Source of the DNA: Bacteroidota bacterium
Lineage (GTDB): Bacteria; Bacteroidota; Bacteroidia; Bacteroidales; JABHKC01
Length of the DNA: 32,545 bases
Direction of reading: 5' to 3'
Assembly (NCBI GenBank): GCA_018692315.1
Contig: JABHKC010000092.1
Span: forward strand, 1-32,545
The position numbers and the translations under genes were made by a program. Shown in pieces: positions 1 to 8,812 of this stretch; positions within the stretch are counted from its first letter, which is position 1; each line of letters opens with the position of its first letter. The notes beneath the pieces were generated by a model. That model worked only from the letters and a program-made list of their open reading frames with translations. It did no database searches and was not told the origin of the DNA.

Positions 1-360
1 ATAGAATCAGTTATTTATGATAAATGTGGTTCATCTGAGTAAAACTAAAAAAATAGCAAGAAAAATAAATTTTAGCCTAAATCATATTTCTCTAAACTTC
101 AGCTACATAAAGAGTTCTTTTTTTTCTTGCGGAATTGCTGATTAAAATGGCAATAAGCTAATGAGATAACCATGTATTTTCATAGACAAAATTTACATAC
201 ATATCTTTTATGCAACACAATGACTATACAAGAAATCGTAATTTAGAATTATTTTATCGGATAATTGAATTTTCGTTGTTCTATCAAAATCCATACGCAA
301 ATTAATAATTCTAAATTTTTATTTCATAATTAATTTCCATTTTTGCAAAAAATATCAAAA
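1..360. other. Intergenic leader with a 14-bp inverted repeat
   Basis: No convincing coding region is visible before the first gene. The stretch is strongly AT-rich. Its one clear structure is a perfect 14-bp inverted repeat with arms at 240-253 and 304-317, ending about 44 bases before the ATG at 361. No clear TAnnTTTG promoter box was found. Confidence 0.5.
240..317. repeat. Perfect 14-bp inverted repeat upstream of the methyltransferase gene
   Basis: The arm AATTTAGAATTATT at 240-253 is the exact reverse complement of AATAATTCTAAATT at 304-317, with a 50-base spacer. The spacer holds a smaller palindrome, TTATcggATAA, at 254-264. The hairpin is AT-only apart from one G-C pair and has no T-tract in a terminator position. 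It may be an operator, a leader-RNA hairpin or a relic of a repeat element; the sequence does not decide. Confidence 0.6.
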
Positions 361-1545
361 ATGGAATATTGTAAAATTATTTTGAAATCAGGAAAAGACC
401 AATCGGTTAAGCGATTGCATCCCTGGATTTTTTCCGGTGCTATTAAAAAAATGCTTGGAACTCCTGCAGAAGGTGAAATTGTTGAAGTATTAGATAATAA
501 AAATAGTTTTTTGTGCTATGGACATTATCAAATTGGGACAATCACAGTTCGTATAATCTCTTTCGAAAAACGAGTAATTGATAAAAGTTTTTGGCACGAC
601 AAAATTTTGAAAGCTATAAACTACAGAAAAAAAATAGGATTTTTAAGCGGTGGAAATACAAATGTTTTCAGAATGATAAATGCTGAAGGAGATAATCTTT
701 CAGGTTTAATTATTGACTACTATAATGGAACTGCTGTAGTTCAGGCTCATTCTATTGGAATGTTCACTATTTTGAATACTATTTCAGAAATATTGAAAGA
801 TATTCTTCAGGAAAATCTGCTTGCAGTTTACAATAAAAGTAAATCCAGTTTGCCATATAAAGCTGATATTAAGCAAGATGATGCTCTTATTTTCGGTTCG
901 CCAAACACAAATGAAGTCCTTGAGAATGGCAACAAATATTTTATTGATTGGGCAGAAGGGCAAAAAACCGGATTTTTCATAGACCAACGCGAAAACCGAA
1001 AACTTTTAGAATTTTATGCAAAAGAAAAATCTGTTTTAAACATGTTTTGCTACACCGGCGGTTTTTCAGTGGCTGCATTACAAAATGGAGCAGAATTAGT
1101 TCACTCGGTTGATAGTTCGAAAAAAGCCATTGAGCTTACCGATAAAAATATAGAACTCAACTTTCCTGATGCAAAAAATCATAAATCTTATTGCGAAGAT
1201 GCTTTCAAATTCTTAGAGAACATTCAGGATAAATATGATGTAATTGTACTTGACCCACCTGCTTTTGCAAAACATCAAAAAGCCCTACACAATGCACTTC
1301 AAGGATACAAAAGGTTGAATCAAAAAGCTATTGAACAAATAAAACCGGGTGGTATTATTTTTACTTTTTCCTGCTCGCAAGCCGTGAGTAAAGAGAACTT
1401 TCGTAAATCGGTTTTTGTGGCAGCAGCAAATGCAGGAAGAAGTGTGAAAATTCTACATCAGCTTAGCCAACCTGTTGATCATCCAATAAATATTTTTCAT
1501 CCTGAAGGAGAATATTTGAAAGGAATAGTTCTATATGTGGAATAG
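361..1545 (+). CDS. rlmI: Class I rRNA large-subunit methyltransferase (RlmI/YccW-like)
   Basis: The product is 394 residues from the ATG at 361. A TTG at 343 in the same frame would add six residues that do not look conserved, so ATG was preferred. The N-terminal ~75 residues resemble the PUA-type RNA-binding domain (motif LHPWIFSGAI). The Rossmann methyltransferase domain follows, with a SAM-binding motif NMFCYTGGFSVAALQNGA and the motif VLDPPAFAK. A later FTFSCSQAV stretch supplies the cysteine expected of m5C methyltransferases. Family members methylate a cytosine of 23S rRNA (C1962 in E. coli). Length and motif order match the family. The exact target nucleotide is inferred from the family. 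The gene stands alone, with 172 bases before gmk. Confidence 0.85.
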   Translation: MEYCKIILKSGKDQSVKRLHPWIFSGAIKKMLGTPAEGEIVEVLDNKNSFLCYGHYQIGTITVRIISFEKRVIDKSFWHDKILKAINYRKKIGFLSGGNTNVFRMINAEGDNLSGLIIDYYNGTAVVQAHSIGMFTILNTISEILKDILQENLLAVYNKSKSSLPYKADIKQDDALIFGSPNTNEVLENGNKYFIDWAEGQKTGFFIDQRENRKLLEFYAKEKSVLNMFCYTGGFSVAALQNGAELVHSVDSSKKAIELTDKNIELNFPDAKNHKSYCEDAFKFLENIQDKYDVIVLDPPAFAKHQKALHNALQGYKRLNQKAIEQIKPGGIIFTFSCSQAVSKENFRKSVFVAAANAGRSVKILHQLSQPVDHPINIFHPEGEYLKGIVLYVE

Positions 1546-1692
1546 CATTTAGATCTAAGCTAAATAGACAATTTAACCAAAATTATTAGGACGGGAACTT
1601 CTTTAAGTGGACCAATAACTGTTGTAAAAATTTCGTAAGAATTTAAATAAAATCTACTAAGTTTTTTGGCTACCAAAACTTTAATTTTAAGT

Positions 1693-1700
1693 TAACTTTG
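1693..1700 (+). promoter_or_regulatory. Bacteroidetes -7 promoter box for gmk
   Basis: TAACTTTG matches the Bacteroidetes sigma-ABfr -7 consensus TAnnTTTG. It lies 17 bases before the gmk ATG, which implies a very short leader. A TTTG at 1665-1668 could be the upstream element, but its 24-base spacing is longer than usual. Confidence 0.5.
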
Positions 1701-1717
1701 TCACATAAAATAATGAA

Positions 1718-2281
1718 ATGAAAGGGAAACTTATAATTTTTTCGGGACCTTCGGGAAGTGGAAAAACTTCAATAGTTAAATTTCTATTGTCGAAAAATCT
1801 TAATCTTAGTTTTTCGGTTTCGGCATGTAGCCGAGAAAAGCGTAAGAATGAAGTTCATGGGAAAGACTATCTTTTTATCTCTGTAAACGATTTTAAACAA
1901 AAAATTAATAACAAAGAATTTTTAGAATGGGAAGAGGTTTACGAGAATAATTTCTATGGAACTTTGAAATCGGAAGTAGAAAAAAATCTTGATACGGGCA
2001 AAAATGTGATTTTTGATATTGATGTAATTGGTGGTTTAAACATTAAGAAAATATACACAAACAGTGCTCTCACAATTTTTGTAAAACCTCCAAATATCGA
2101 CGAATTAAAAAAAAGACTAATAAGTCGTTCTACCGAATCTGAAGAAAAACTGAATAAAAGAATTAGTAAGGCAAAATATGAAATTTCGTTTGCCGACAAA
2201 TTCGATAAATTAATTATAAACGACAAACTAAATGAAGCTGAAGAAGAAGCCTTTGAAATAGTAAATCAATATCTATTTTGA
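1718..2281 (+). CDS. gmk: Guanylate kinase
   Basis: Guanylate kinase phosphorylates GMP to GDP with ATP in purine nucleotide metabolism. The 187-residue product has the usual family length. The P-loop is at residues 9-16 (GPSGSGKT). The GMP-binding region includes SREKRKNEVHGKDYLF and EWEEVYENNFYGT, and the Asp-containing segment VIFDIDVIGG follows. The lid arginines are in LISRSTESEEKLNKR. The ATG at 1718 starts directly before the conserved first strand. nadD begins 54 bases downstream on the same strand, so the two probably form a small nucleotide/cofactor operon driven by the box at 1693-1700. Confidence 0.95.
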   Translation: MKGKLIIFSGPSGSGKTSIVKFLLSKNLNLSFSVSACSREKRKNEVHGKDYLFISVNDFKQKINNKEFLEWEEVYENNFYGTLKSEVEKNLDTGKNVIFDIDVIGGLNIKKIYTNSALTIFVKPPNIDELKKRLISRSTESEEKLNKRISKAKYEISFADKFDKLIINDKLNEAEEEAFEIVNQYLF

Positions 2282-2335
2282 AATTGGTTTTGCAAAATTG
2301 AAAAGACAATCTTAGAATATTAAACTATCAAAAAA

Positions 2336-2908
2336 ATGAAAGTAGGCTTATATTTTGGCTCATTCAATCCTATCCATATTGGACATTTGGCTATTGCAAA
2401 CTATATGGTCGAATTTTCGGACATTGATCAGCTCTGGTTTGTTATCAGTCCTCAGAATCCTTTTAAGAAAAAATCGAGCTTGCTTGCAGATTATCATCGC
2501 CTCGAATTGGTGAATCTTGCAATTGGCGATAGCAATATGCTGAAATCTTCGAACATTGAGTTTAAATTATCGCAACCTTCTTATACAATTGACACATTGG
2601 TTTTTCTTAAAGAAAAATATCCTGTTAAGAATTTTGTACTAATAATGGGTTCAGATGGAATTTCGACTTTTCATAAGTGGAAAAATTATACCGAGATTTT
2701 GAAACATCATCAAATTTATGTTTACCCCCGACCAAATTGCGATAATAGTAAAGCAGCCGAATATGGAATGAAAATAATTGATGCACCTCAAATTGAAATT
2801 TCATCGAGTTTTATTCGAAATTCCATTAAAAATGGAAAAGATGTTCGCTATTTTATGCCGACTAAAGTTTCAGAATATATAACTGAAATGCACTTTTTCT
2901 CAAGTTAA
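2336..2908 (+). CDS. nadD: Nicotinate-nucleotide adenylyltransferase
   Basis: This enzyme adenylylates nicotinate mononucleotide to deamido-NAD in NAD biosynthesis. The 190-residue product opens with the nucleotidyltransferase signature GLYFGSFNPIHIGHLAIA, containing the HxGH motif, and ends with the second family motif ISSSFIRNSI. The internal segment FVLIMGSDGISTFHKW is the family's substrate-binding region. The length is standard. It follows gmk by 54 bases in the same direction and converges on the PhoH gene, with 45 bases between the two stop codons. Confidence 0.93.
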   Translation: MKVGLYFGSFNPIHIGHLAIANYMVEFSDIDQLWFVISPQNPFKKKSSLLADYHRLELVNLAIGDSNMLKSSNIEFKLSQPSYTIDTLVFLKEKYPVKNFVLIMGSDGISTFHKWKNYTEILKHHQIYVYPRPNCDNSKAAEYGMKIIDAPQIEISSSFIRNSIKNGKDVRYFMPTKVSEYITEMHFFSS

Positions 2909-2953
2909 TGGCAATAGGAAATGCCAGCTCAAAATAAAGTTAAACAAAAAACA

Positions 2954-3898
2954 CTAATTGTCTTTATGGTAAGCTTCCACAATATCTTTCACAAGTGGGT
3001 GGCGCATATTGTCCTTTTCGTTGAAGTGGATAATTGAAATTCCTTTAATGGCTTTTAAAATTTTCAATGCTTTTATTAGACCAGATTGTTGTTTTTTTGG
3101 CAAATCAATTTGAGTAATATCTCCGTTGATTACAAATTTAGAATTCGAACCCATTCTTGTTAAGAACATTTTTATTTGATTCTCTGTTGTATTTTGAGCT
3201 TCATCGAGAATTACAAAAGCATTGTTTAAAGTACGCCCCCGCATATATGCCAATGGCGCAATTTGTATAACTTCATCTTCAATCATGTCGCGAAGTTTTC
3301 TCGAAGGAATCATATCGCGCAGTGCATCATATAAAGGTTGCAAATAAGGGTCAATTTTCTCTTTCATATCGCCAGGTAAAAAGCCCAAATTTTCACCCGC
3401 TTCAACTGCCGGGCGACTCAAAATTATTCGTTTCACCCAGCGGCTACGTAAAGCTCTTACTGCCAAAGCTATTGAAGTATAAGTCTTGCCTGTACCTGCC
3501 GGACCAATTGCAAAAATCATATCATTTTTTTGCTCCTGTTCTACAAGCAATTTCTGATTTTTTGTAGCAGCTCTAATTAATTTTCCATTGTTTCCGAAAA
3601 GTAAAACTTCATTATCAGAGTTTTGGCGAACTTCAATTTCATCAATATTTTCTGTCAAAATTCTTTCGAATTCGCTATTTGTCAAATTTGAATTATTACA
3701 ATAGTGATTTATGATTATCTTGATTTTCTTTTCAAAATTATTTATTTCATTTTCATCGCCAAATAATTTCAGCTCCTCGCCACGTGCAATAATTTTTAGC
3801 TTTGGAAAAAATATCTTCATTCTTTCTAAACGAGAATTGTTTACACCGAGAAGTAACAAAGGATCAACTTCTTTTAAATAAATAATCTTTTCAATCAT
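2954..3898 (-). CDS. PhoH family ATPase
   Basis: The 314-residue product is a cytoplasmic PhoH-type P-loop NTPase. Members of this family are linked to RNA metabolism and ribosome maturation, and in many genomes sit beside ybeY. Residues 1-110 form a variable N-terminal region that may hold a KH-like fold. The Walker A motif is GPAGTGKTYT near residue 133, followed by the PhoH signature SRPAVEAGENLGFLPGD. The Walker B region is AFVILDEAQNTT. All motifs of a functional ATPase are intact. A near-match to the -7 box (TTACTTTG on the minus strand, 3930-3937) lies 32 bases upstream. It is divergent from mazG, and no ybeY is visible nearby. Confidence 0.9.
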   Translation of the reverse strand: MIEKIIYLKEVDPLLLLGVNNSRLERMKIFFPKLKIIARGEELKLFGDENEINNFEKKIKIIINHYCNNSNLTNSEFERILTENIDEIEVRQNSDNEVLLFGNNGKLIRAATKNQKLLVEQEQKNDMIFAIGPAGTGKTYTSIALAVRALRSRWVKRIILSRPAVEAGENLGFLPGDMKEKIDPYLQPLYDALRDMIPSRKLRDMIEDEVIQIAPLAYMRGRTLNNAFVILDEAQNTTENQIKMFLTRMGSNSKFVINGDITQIDLPKKQQSGLIKALKILKAIKGISIIHFNEKDNMRHPLVKDIVEAYHKDN

Positions 3899-4031
3899 AT
3901 TTAATATATTTCACTATTTTTGATTCCTACAAAGTAAATAAATTATTTTTAATACATATAAAATTGGCAAATAGAAGATTTTATGTTTTCAATCTATTTT
4001 TCAATCAAAAAGTAAATAATCTAAATAAAAG

Positions 4032-4808
4032 ATGAATAAAAATTTACAAGCATTCGATAGATTACTTCAAATAATGGACGATTTACGAGCAAAATGCCCT
4101 TGGGACAAAACTCAAACTTTAGAAAGTCTGCGAACCTTAACAATAGAAGAAACATACGAACTTGCCGATGCCATTATCAGTAACAATATGACTGATATAA
4201 AGAAAGAACTTGGCGATTTGATGCTACATATAGTTTTTTATGCAAAAATTGGTTCGGAAACTAAGGATTTCGACATTTCGGATGTAATCAATTCTTTATG
4301 TGATAAGCTAATTTTTCGACATCCACACGTATATGGCAACACGGCTGTTGCTGATGCCGAAGAAGTAAAAGCAAACTGGGAGAAGTTAAAACTGCTGGAA
4401 AAAGGAGAAGTGAAAAATACAGTTTTGAGCGGTGTTCCAAAATCGCTTCCTGCCCTTGTTAAAGCAAACAGAATTCAGGATAAAGTTAGAGGAGTTGGCT
4501 TCGATTGGGAAGAAAAAGAGCAAATTTGGGAAAAGGTAGAAGAAGAATTTAACGAATTAAAGCAAGAAATTTTGGATCAAAATCAAGATAATATTGAATC
4601 AGAATTTGGCGATTTATTTTTCTCTCTTATAAATGCAGCCCGACTTTATAATATAAATCCGGAGAATGCTCTCGAAAGAACTAATCGAAAATTTATTAAA
4701 CGATTTAATTATCTTGAGAAACAAACACTTACCAAAGGAATTTCGTTGCATGATATGACACTCGAACAAATGAACAAAATTTGGGACGATGCAAAAAAAT
4801 ATGATTAG
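4032..4808 (+). CDS. mazG: Nucleoside triphosphate pyrophosphohydrolase MazG
   Basis: MazG hydrolyses nucleoside triphosphates to monophosphates and pyrophosphate, acting as a house-cleaning or stringent-response enzyme. The 258-residue product has two MazG domains in tandem. The first has KCPWDKTQTLESLRTLTIEE followed by the metal-binding helix ELGDLMLHIVF. The second has VGFDWEEKEQIWEKVEEEFNEL followed by EFGDLFFSLINAARL. Both ExxE...ExxD-type metal-binding helices are intact. The length fits full-length two-domain MazG rather than short single-domain relatives. It is probably monocistronic: the next gene starts 89 bases on, after its own promoter box. Confidence 0.92.
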   Translation: MNKNLQAFDRLLQIMDDLRAKCPWDKTQTLESLRTLTIEETYELADAIISNNMTDIKKELGDLMLHIVFYAKIGSETKDFDISDVINSLCDKLIFRHPHVYGNTAVADAEEVKANWEKLKLLEKGEVKNTVLSGVPKSLPALVKANRIQDKVRGVGFDWEEKEQIWEKVEEEFNELKQEILDQNQDNIESEFGDLFFSLINAARLYNINPENALERTNRKFIKRFNYLEKQTLTKGISLHDMTLEQMNKIWDDAKKYD

Positions 4809-4860
4809 TTCTAAAATTGAAACAATTCATATATTTTTTCAATTTTGTCGTATAAAATAT

Positions 4861-4868
4861 TAACTTTG
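4861..4868 (+). promoter_or_regulatory. Bacteroidetes -7 promoter box for the response regulator gene
   Basis: TAACTTTG is a full match to TAnnTTTG and is identical to the box upstream of gmk. It lies 29 bases before the ATG at 4898. A TTTG at 4844-4847 is too close to be a standard -33 element, so only the -7 box is proposed. Confidence 0.45.
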
Positions 4869-4897
4869 CTTATATCAATTTATTTAATTATTTGGAA

Positions 4898-5347
4898 ATG
4901 AATGAAACTCGAACTAATAATGGAACAATATTAATAGTTGATGATATTTCAACCAATATTCAATTAATGACAACAGTTTTGGAGAGAGAAAATTTTGATG
5001 TAATCTCCACGACAAATTCCGAAGAAGCTATAGAAATCACAAAAAACAATGATATTGACCTGATATTATTAGATATTGTAATGCCAAATATAAATGGATT
5101 TCAATTATGTAAGAATATTAAAAGCCACGAAGCATCCTCTGATATCCCAATTATCTTTATTTCCGTATTGCCGTTTCCAGAAAATATTGTTAAAGGTTTT
5201 GAATTTGGAGGAGTAGATTATATAATTAAGCCCTACAACAAACAAGAATTTGTATTCAGAATAAAAACACATGTCAAACATAAGCAAGAAATTGCAAGAC
5301 TGAAGCAAGAAATTGCAAAGCTAAAAAACCCATCCGCAAATAAATAA
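4898..5347 (+). CDS. Single-domain response regulator (REC)
   Basis: The 149-residue product is a stand-alone receiver domain. The acidic pair is D15-D16 (VDDISTN), the predicted phospho-acceptor is D59 (LILLDIVMPN), the conserved Ser follows IPIIFIS, and the Lys is in YIIKPY. No DNA-binding or enzymatic output domain follows. The C-terminus is a short helix with a duplicated heptad-like unit (KQEIARL then KQEIAKL), encoded by a near-identical 21-bp repeat around 5281-5322. An in-frame TTG at 4892 is possible, but ATG is favoured. The TAA stop at 5345-5347 is in the same frame as the following AraC-type gene, with only two sense codons before its TTG. The pair probably acts as one signalling unit. 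No histidine kinase is nearby. Confidence 0.85.
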   Translation: MNETRTNNGTILIVDDISTNIQLMTTVLERENFDVISTTNSEEAIEITKNNDIDLILLDIVMPNINGFQLCKNIKSHEASSDIPIIFISVLPFPENIVKGFEFGGVDYIIKPYNKQEFVFRIKTHVKHKQEIARLKQEIAKLKNPSANK

Positions 5348-5353
5348 TCACTT

Positions 5354-6520
5354 TTGGAAGGCCTTCTGTATATAGGAATAACTCAATCGCTATTCGCCTC
5401 ATTTTTAATGATTAGCAAAAAAAACCGTCAGTTGTCTGACTATACTTTGTCTATTTGGCTTTTTCTTATTGCTATTCAATTGTCCTCTAATTTTTTAGGT
5501 TTAAAAATCGAAAAACTAAAATATCCGGAATTACTTTTGCTTAGAACCATTCCTTTCACTTACGGACCTTTTCTTTATGTCTATGCCAAGCTGCTAATTT
5601 CAGAAAAACCCAAATTCAATAATAAAAGCCTCCTTCACCTAATTCCTTTTTTCGTCTTTCTAATATTCTTTTTTAGTATAATCAAACAAAAAAATATTAT
5701 AAATAATGTTATTGAAAGTTTTCAGGGAGGCAGCTTTTCAGCAATTCATTTTTCGTATGCAATTGCAATAATTATCAGCATTATTATTTATGTTTTTCTT
5801 ACGATGAAGCTATTGCGAAAACACCGAAAAAATATCTTAAATCATTTTTCTATAAAGTCTGAAAAAACCAATCTTAATTGGTTGAGGACTATAGCAAACT
5901 GCTTTGGCTTAGCATATTTCCTTGCAATTTTAGTTAGGTTTTCTAATTTCTATTTCGATGTAAATAATCCGATTTTTAGCCCTGAATTTTTTCCCGTAAT
6001 AGGCTTAACATTTTTTGCTTATGCTCTAAGCTTTTTTGGATTCAATCAGCCGTCAATTTTTGTAAATAAACGATACGAATTATTGCAAGAGATTAAGCTC
6101 CGAAGAATGGCAAATGCAGAAAAAGCTCAAAAACGAGAAACAAAATACGAAAAATCGGGATTGAAAGAAGTAGATGCTAAAAAGTATCTCTCAATGATTG
6201 AAAAATACATGGAAGAAAAAAAACCATACTTAGATGGAAATTTTACCATCGAAAATATGGCAAGAGATTTAGATATTCAGAAATACTACCTTACTCAAAT
6301 TATTAACGAAAAGTTGAACAAAAATTTCTACACTTTCGTGAACGAATTTCGCGTAAATGAAGTGAAAAGAATGTTATTAGATAAAAACACCGGTAATTTT
6401 ACACTGCTCGGTATTGCCTACGATTGCGGATTCAACTCAAAATCGGCATTTAACTCTATCTTTAAGAAAATTACAAACGAAACCCCATCGCAGTTTAAAA
6501 AAAGAAATTTGCCATCATAA
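5354..6520 (+). CDS. Seven-TM membrane-bound AraC family transcriptional regulator
   Basis: The product is about 388 residues from a TTG at 5354. The first ATG, at 5408, would remove most of the first membrane segment, so TTG with coupling to the preceding gene is the best reading. Seven hydrophobic segments lie near residues 3-21, 30-50, 58-82, 93-112, 131-154, 175-199 and 212-231. A charged linker (232-280) leads to a C-terminal AraC double helix-turn-helix (about 285-385) with FTIENMARDL, YYLTQIINEKL and LGIAYDCGFNSKSAFNSIFKK. This architecture is common in Bacteroidetes and is thought to couple a membrane sensor to DNA binding at the inner membrane. The signal and targets are unknown. Confidence 0.85.
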   Translation: MEGLLYIGITQSLFASFLMISKKNRQLSDYTLSIWLFLIAIQLSSNFLGLKIEKLKYPELLLLRTIPFTYGPFLYVYAKLLISEKPKFNNKSLLHLIPFFVFLIFFFSIIKQKNIINNVIESFQGGSFSAIHFSYAIAIIISIIIYVFLTMKLLRKHRKNILNHFSIKSEKTNLNWLRTIANCFGLAYFLAILVRFSNFYFDVNNPIFSPEFFPVIGLTFFAYALSFFGFNQPSIFVNKRYELLQEIKLRRMANAEKAQKRETKYEKSGLKEVDAKKYLSMIEKYMEEKKPYLDGNFTIENMARDLDIQKYYLTQIINEKLNKNFYTFVNEFRVNEVKRMLLDKNTGNFTLLGIAYDCGFNSKSAFNSIFKKITNETPSQFKKRNLPS

Positions 6521-6537
6521 GACAAGTTTTTGATTTT

Positions 6538-7683
6538 CTAATTGAAAAATCCTTTGAAATTATCAAAAAAACTACTGTCTGTTTTAAAATTTTCAGCGCT
6601 GAAGTTTTTTGAAGGTTTTAGTTTCTCAATAATTTTTCTTTCATCTTTCGATAAAACTTCAGGAATGTAAACATTTATTGAGACTAATAAATCTCCTCTT
6701 CCGTAGCCATTCACTTCAGGAACACCTTTCCCTCGCAAACGTAATACTTTCCCGGGCTGAGTTCCAGGTTCAATTTTAATTTTTACTTTACCTTCTACAG
6801 TAGGAATTTCTACAGGGATTCCAAGTATTGCATCGGGGATACTAATATTCAAATTGTACAAAAGGTCGTTTTCATCTCGTACCAAATGCGGATGTTTTTC
6901 TTCTTCGATGAGAACCAAAAGGTCGCCATTAACTCCTCCTCTACGTGCAGCATTGCCTTTTCCGCTTACCGAAAGTTGCATTCCTTGAGCAACTCCAGCA
7001 GGTATTTTGATACTAATAATCTCGTCATCTTTCACAATTCCTTCGCCATAACAAACATTACATTTGTTTTTCAGTGTTGAACCCTCGCCTCCGCAATGCG
7101 GACAAGTAGATGCCGTTTGCATTTGCCCTAAAATTGTATTTGTTATTTTCGAAACTTGTCCTGTACCATGGCAAGTTGTACAAGTTATTCTTCCAGAGCC
7201 GGCTTTGCCTCCACTTCCGTTACAAGATTGGCAAGCAACATACATTTTCACCTTTATCTTTTTTTCAACTCCTTCAACAATTTCTTTTAAGTTTAGTTTT
7301 ACTTTCACTCTCAAATTTGAGCCCTTGCTTACACGTCTGCCACTACGACTACTTCCAAAACCACTAAAACCGCCTCCGAAACCACCGCCAAAAATGTCAC
7401 CAAAATGAGAAAAGATATCTTCCATATTCATTCCGCCGCCACCAAATCCGGCACCGCCTTTCATTCCGGCATGACCGAATTGGTCATATCTGCTTTTTTT
7501 GTTTTCGTCGCTTAAAACTTCGTAAGCTTCAGCAGCTTCTTTAAACTTCTCCTCAGCAGCATTGTTATTAGGATTTTTATCAGGATGATATTTTATAGCT
7601 TGTTTTCTGTATGCTTTTTTTATCTCATCTTTAGAAGCATTTTTCGACACTTCTAATATTTCGTAATAATCTCTTTTCGACAT
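6538..7683 (-). CDS. dnaJ: Chaperone protein DnaJ
   Basis: DnaJ is the co-chaperone that delivers unfolded clients to DnaK and stimulates its ATPase. The 381-residue type I protein has a J domain with HPD at 33-35, a Gly/Phe-rich region at about 70-115, and four CxxCxGxG zinc-binding repeats with cysteines at 151/154, 168/171, 194/197 and 208/211. The C-terminal substrate-binding domains follow. All elements are intact and the length is typical. It lies 89 bases downstream of grpE on the same strand, forming a grpE-dnaJ unit without dnaK. It converges with the AraC-type gene, with 17 bases between the stops. Confidence 0.97.
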   Translation of the reverse strand: MSKRDYYEILEVSKNASKDEIKKAYRKQAIKYHPDKNPNNNAAEEKFKEAAEAYEVLSDENKKSRYDQFGHAGMKGGAGFGGGGMNMEDIFSHFGDIFGGGFGGGFSGFGSSRSGRRVSKGSNLRVKVKLNLKEIVEGVEKKIKVKMYVACQSCNGSGGKAGSGRITCTTCHGTGQVSKITNTILGQMQTASTCPHCGGEGSTLKNKCNVCYGEGIVKDDEIISIKIPAGVAQGMQLSVSGKGNAARRGGVNGDLLVLIEEEKHPHLVRDENDLLYNLNISIPDAILGIPVEIPTVEGKVKIKIEPGTQPGKVLRLRGKGVPEVNGYGRGDLLVSINVYIPEVLSKDERKIIEKLKPSKNFSAENFKTDSSFFDNFKGFFN

Positions 7684-7772
7684 ATTTGTAGTTTTTTGGT
7701 TTTAAGGCTTTTATGCAAATGATTTTTTGTTCAATGGATTGATTTTAATGATATTTCAAATTTGCTCATTGC

Positions 7773-8444
7773 TTAGTCGCCAATAACTACTTTTGCAAAT
7801 CGTATCACTTTGTCATTCAAATAATACCCTTTTTCTATTACATCAATAACTTTCCCTTTTTGCTTTTTCTTTGGAGCTGGAATTTTTGTTATTGCTTCGT
7901 GTAAATCTGTATCGAATTCTTTATCAATAGCATCAATTTCTTTAATCCCATTTTGCTTTAGAAAGTCTTTGAACTTATTATATATTAAGTCGTTACCAGT
8001 TTTTATTGCTGTCACATCTTTAGCTCCTTTGCTTGCAGTGATAGCTCTTTCAAAATCGTCAAAAATTGGGATGATATTTTTAATAGTATCTGCACCGGCA
8101 GATTTTATTAAATCCATTTTTTCTTTCAGAGTGCGTTTTCTGTAATTATCGAAATCGGCTGAAAGTCGAAGGTATTTATTTTTCCATTCCGCAATTTCTT
8201 CCTCCGGAGTTTTTTCAACTTCAGGTTTAGATTCCTGAGTGATGTCATCCGATTTTTCATTTTTAATTGGTTCTTCCGAAACAGTTTCAGAACTTTCGGT
8301 TTTTATATCCATTTCTTCCTCAGAATCTATATTCTCTTTGTCAGAATCCTTCTCAGACTTTTTAGTAGAAGCTTCTTTTGTTTTTGCATTTTCTACTTTT
8401 ATTTCTTTTTCAATATTCGCTTTTTCTACTTTTTTGCTTGCCAT
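7773..8444 (-). CDS. grpE: Nucleotide exchange factor GrpE
   Basis: GrpE releases ADP from DnaK. The product is 223 residues. The first ~80 are a highly charged Lys/Glu/Ser-rich low-complexity tail, longer than in E. coli GrpE. The conserved long helix (EEEIAEWKNKYLRLSADFDNYRKR) comes next, and the C-terminal beta domain has the family signature HEAITKIPAP...GKVIDVIEKGYYLNDKVIRFAKVVI. The extended acidic tail is common in Bacteroidetes and is probably disordered. dnaJ follows 89 bases downstream. No CIRCE repeat was found upstream, so HrcA control is not evident. Confidence 0.95.
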   Translation of the reverse strand: MASKKVEKANIEKEIKVENAKTKEASTKKSEKDSDKENIDSEEEMDIKTESSETVSEEPIKNEKSDDITQESKPEVEKTPEEEIAEWKNKYLRLSADFDNYRKRTLKEKMDLIKSAGADTIKNIIPIFDDFERAITASKGAKDVTAIKTGNDLIYNKFKDFLKQNGIKEIDAIDKEFDTDLHEAITKIPAPKKKQKGKVIDVIEKGYYLNDKVIRFAKVVIGD

Positions 8445-8489
8445 TTTACAAAAGTTTTGAAATTAAAAATTTAAGTTTTCTGTGCTTAA

Positions 8490-8497
8490 CAAAATTA
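8490..8497 (-). promoter_or_regulatory. Bacteroidetes -7 promoter box for grpE-dnaJ
   Basis: CAAAATTA on the plus strand reads TAATTTTG on the minus strand, a full match to TAnnTTTG, 45 bases before the grpE ATG. A TTG (minus strand) at 8514-8516 is 16 bases further upstream, one base short of the usual spacing for the -33 element. Confidence 0.45.
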
Positions 8498-8653
8498 TTG
8501 CCACTTTGAAAGACAAAAAACTATGAATAAAAAAATATATAAATAATCTGGGAAATAGGAGTTTTTAGAGAACCCAAATTTGCTGATTTGCTATTTTTCG
8601 ATTTAGATGAAAAATTATGTAAATTGTTTCAGACTTTAAATTTAGAGAAGTTT

Positions 8654-8700
8654 TTTACTAAATGAATCAATAATTTTGCAAACTTTAGGTATTTAGTAAA
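8654..8700. repeat. 10-bp inverted repeat
   Basis: TTTACTAAAT at 8654-8663 is the exact reverse complement of ATTTAGTAAA at 8691-8700, with a 27-base spacer. Each arm is followed by GAAT or TGAATGAA, so a short direct similarity is also present. Function is unknown; chance cannot be excluded in such AT-rich DNA. Confidence 0.4.
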
Positions 8701-8795
8701 TGAATGAAATTACAAAATCTTCATAGGAGAATTTTATTACATCTAAGAAAATAACAAAGGACAAATTGTCACAGAAACTATATTATATGCAAAAA

Positions 8796-8812
8796 TGACA
8801 ACATCTTTGTCA
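8796..8812 (-). terminator. Candidate weak terminator of the lipoprotein operon
   Basis: On the minus strand a TGACAA / TTGTCA stem of 6 bp with a 5-base loop is followed by TTTTTG. It lies about 65 bases after the stop codon of the downstream lipoprotein. The short AT-rich stem makes it a weak candidate. Confidence 0.35.

Noticed and set aside
7064-7408. Open frames on the plus strand opposite dnaJ
   Set aside because: They are antisense to the intact Gly/Phe and zinc-finger regions of dnaJ and their translations are low-complexity artefacts of that codon composition.
8239-8460. Ser/Phe-rich open frame opposite the grpE N-terminus
   Set aside because: It is the antisense reading of the Glu/Lys-rich GrpE tail, with no independent start signal.
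8445-8520. CIRCE element upstream of grpE
   Set aside because: The TTAGCACTC-N9-GAGTGCTAA pattern is not present on either strand.
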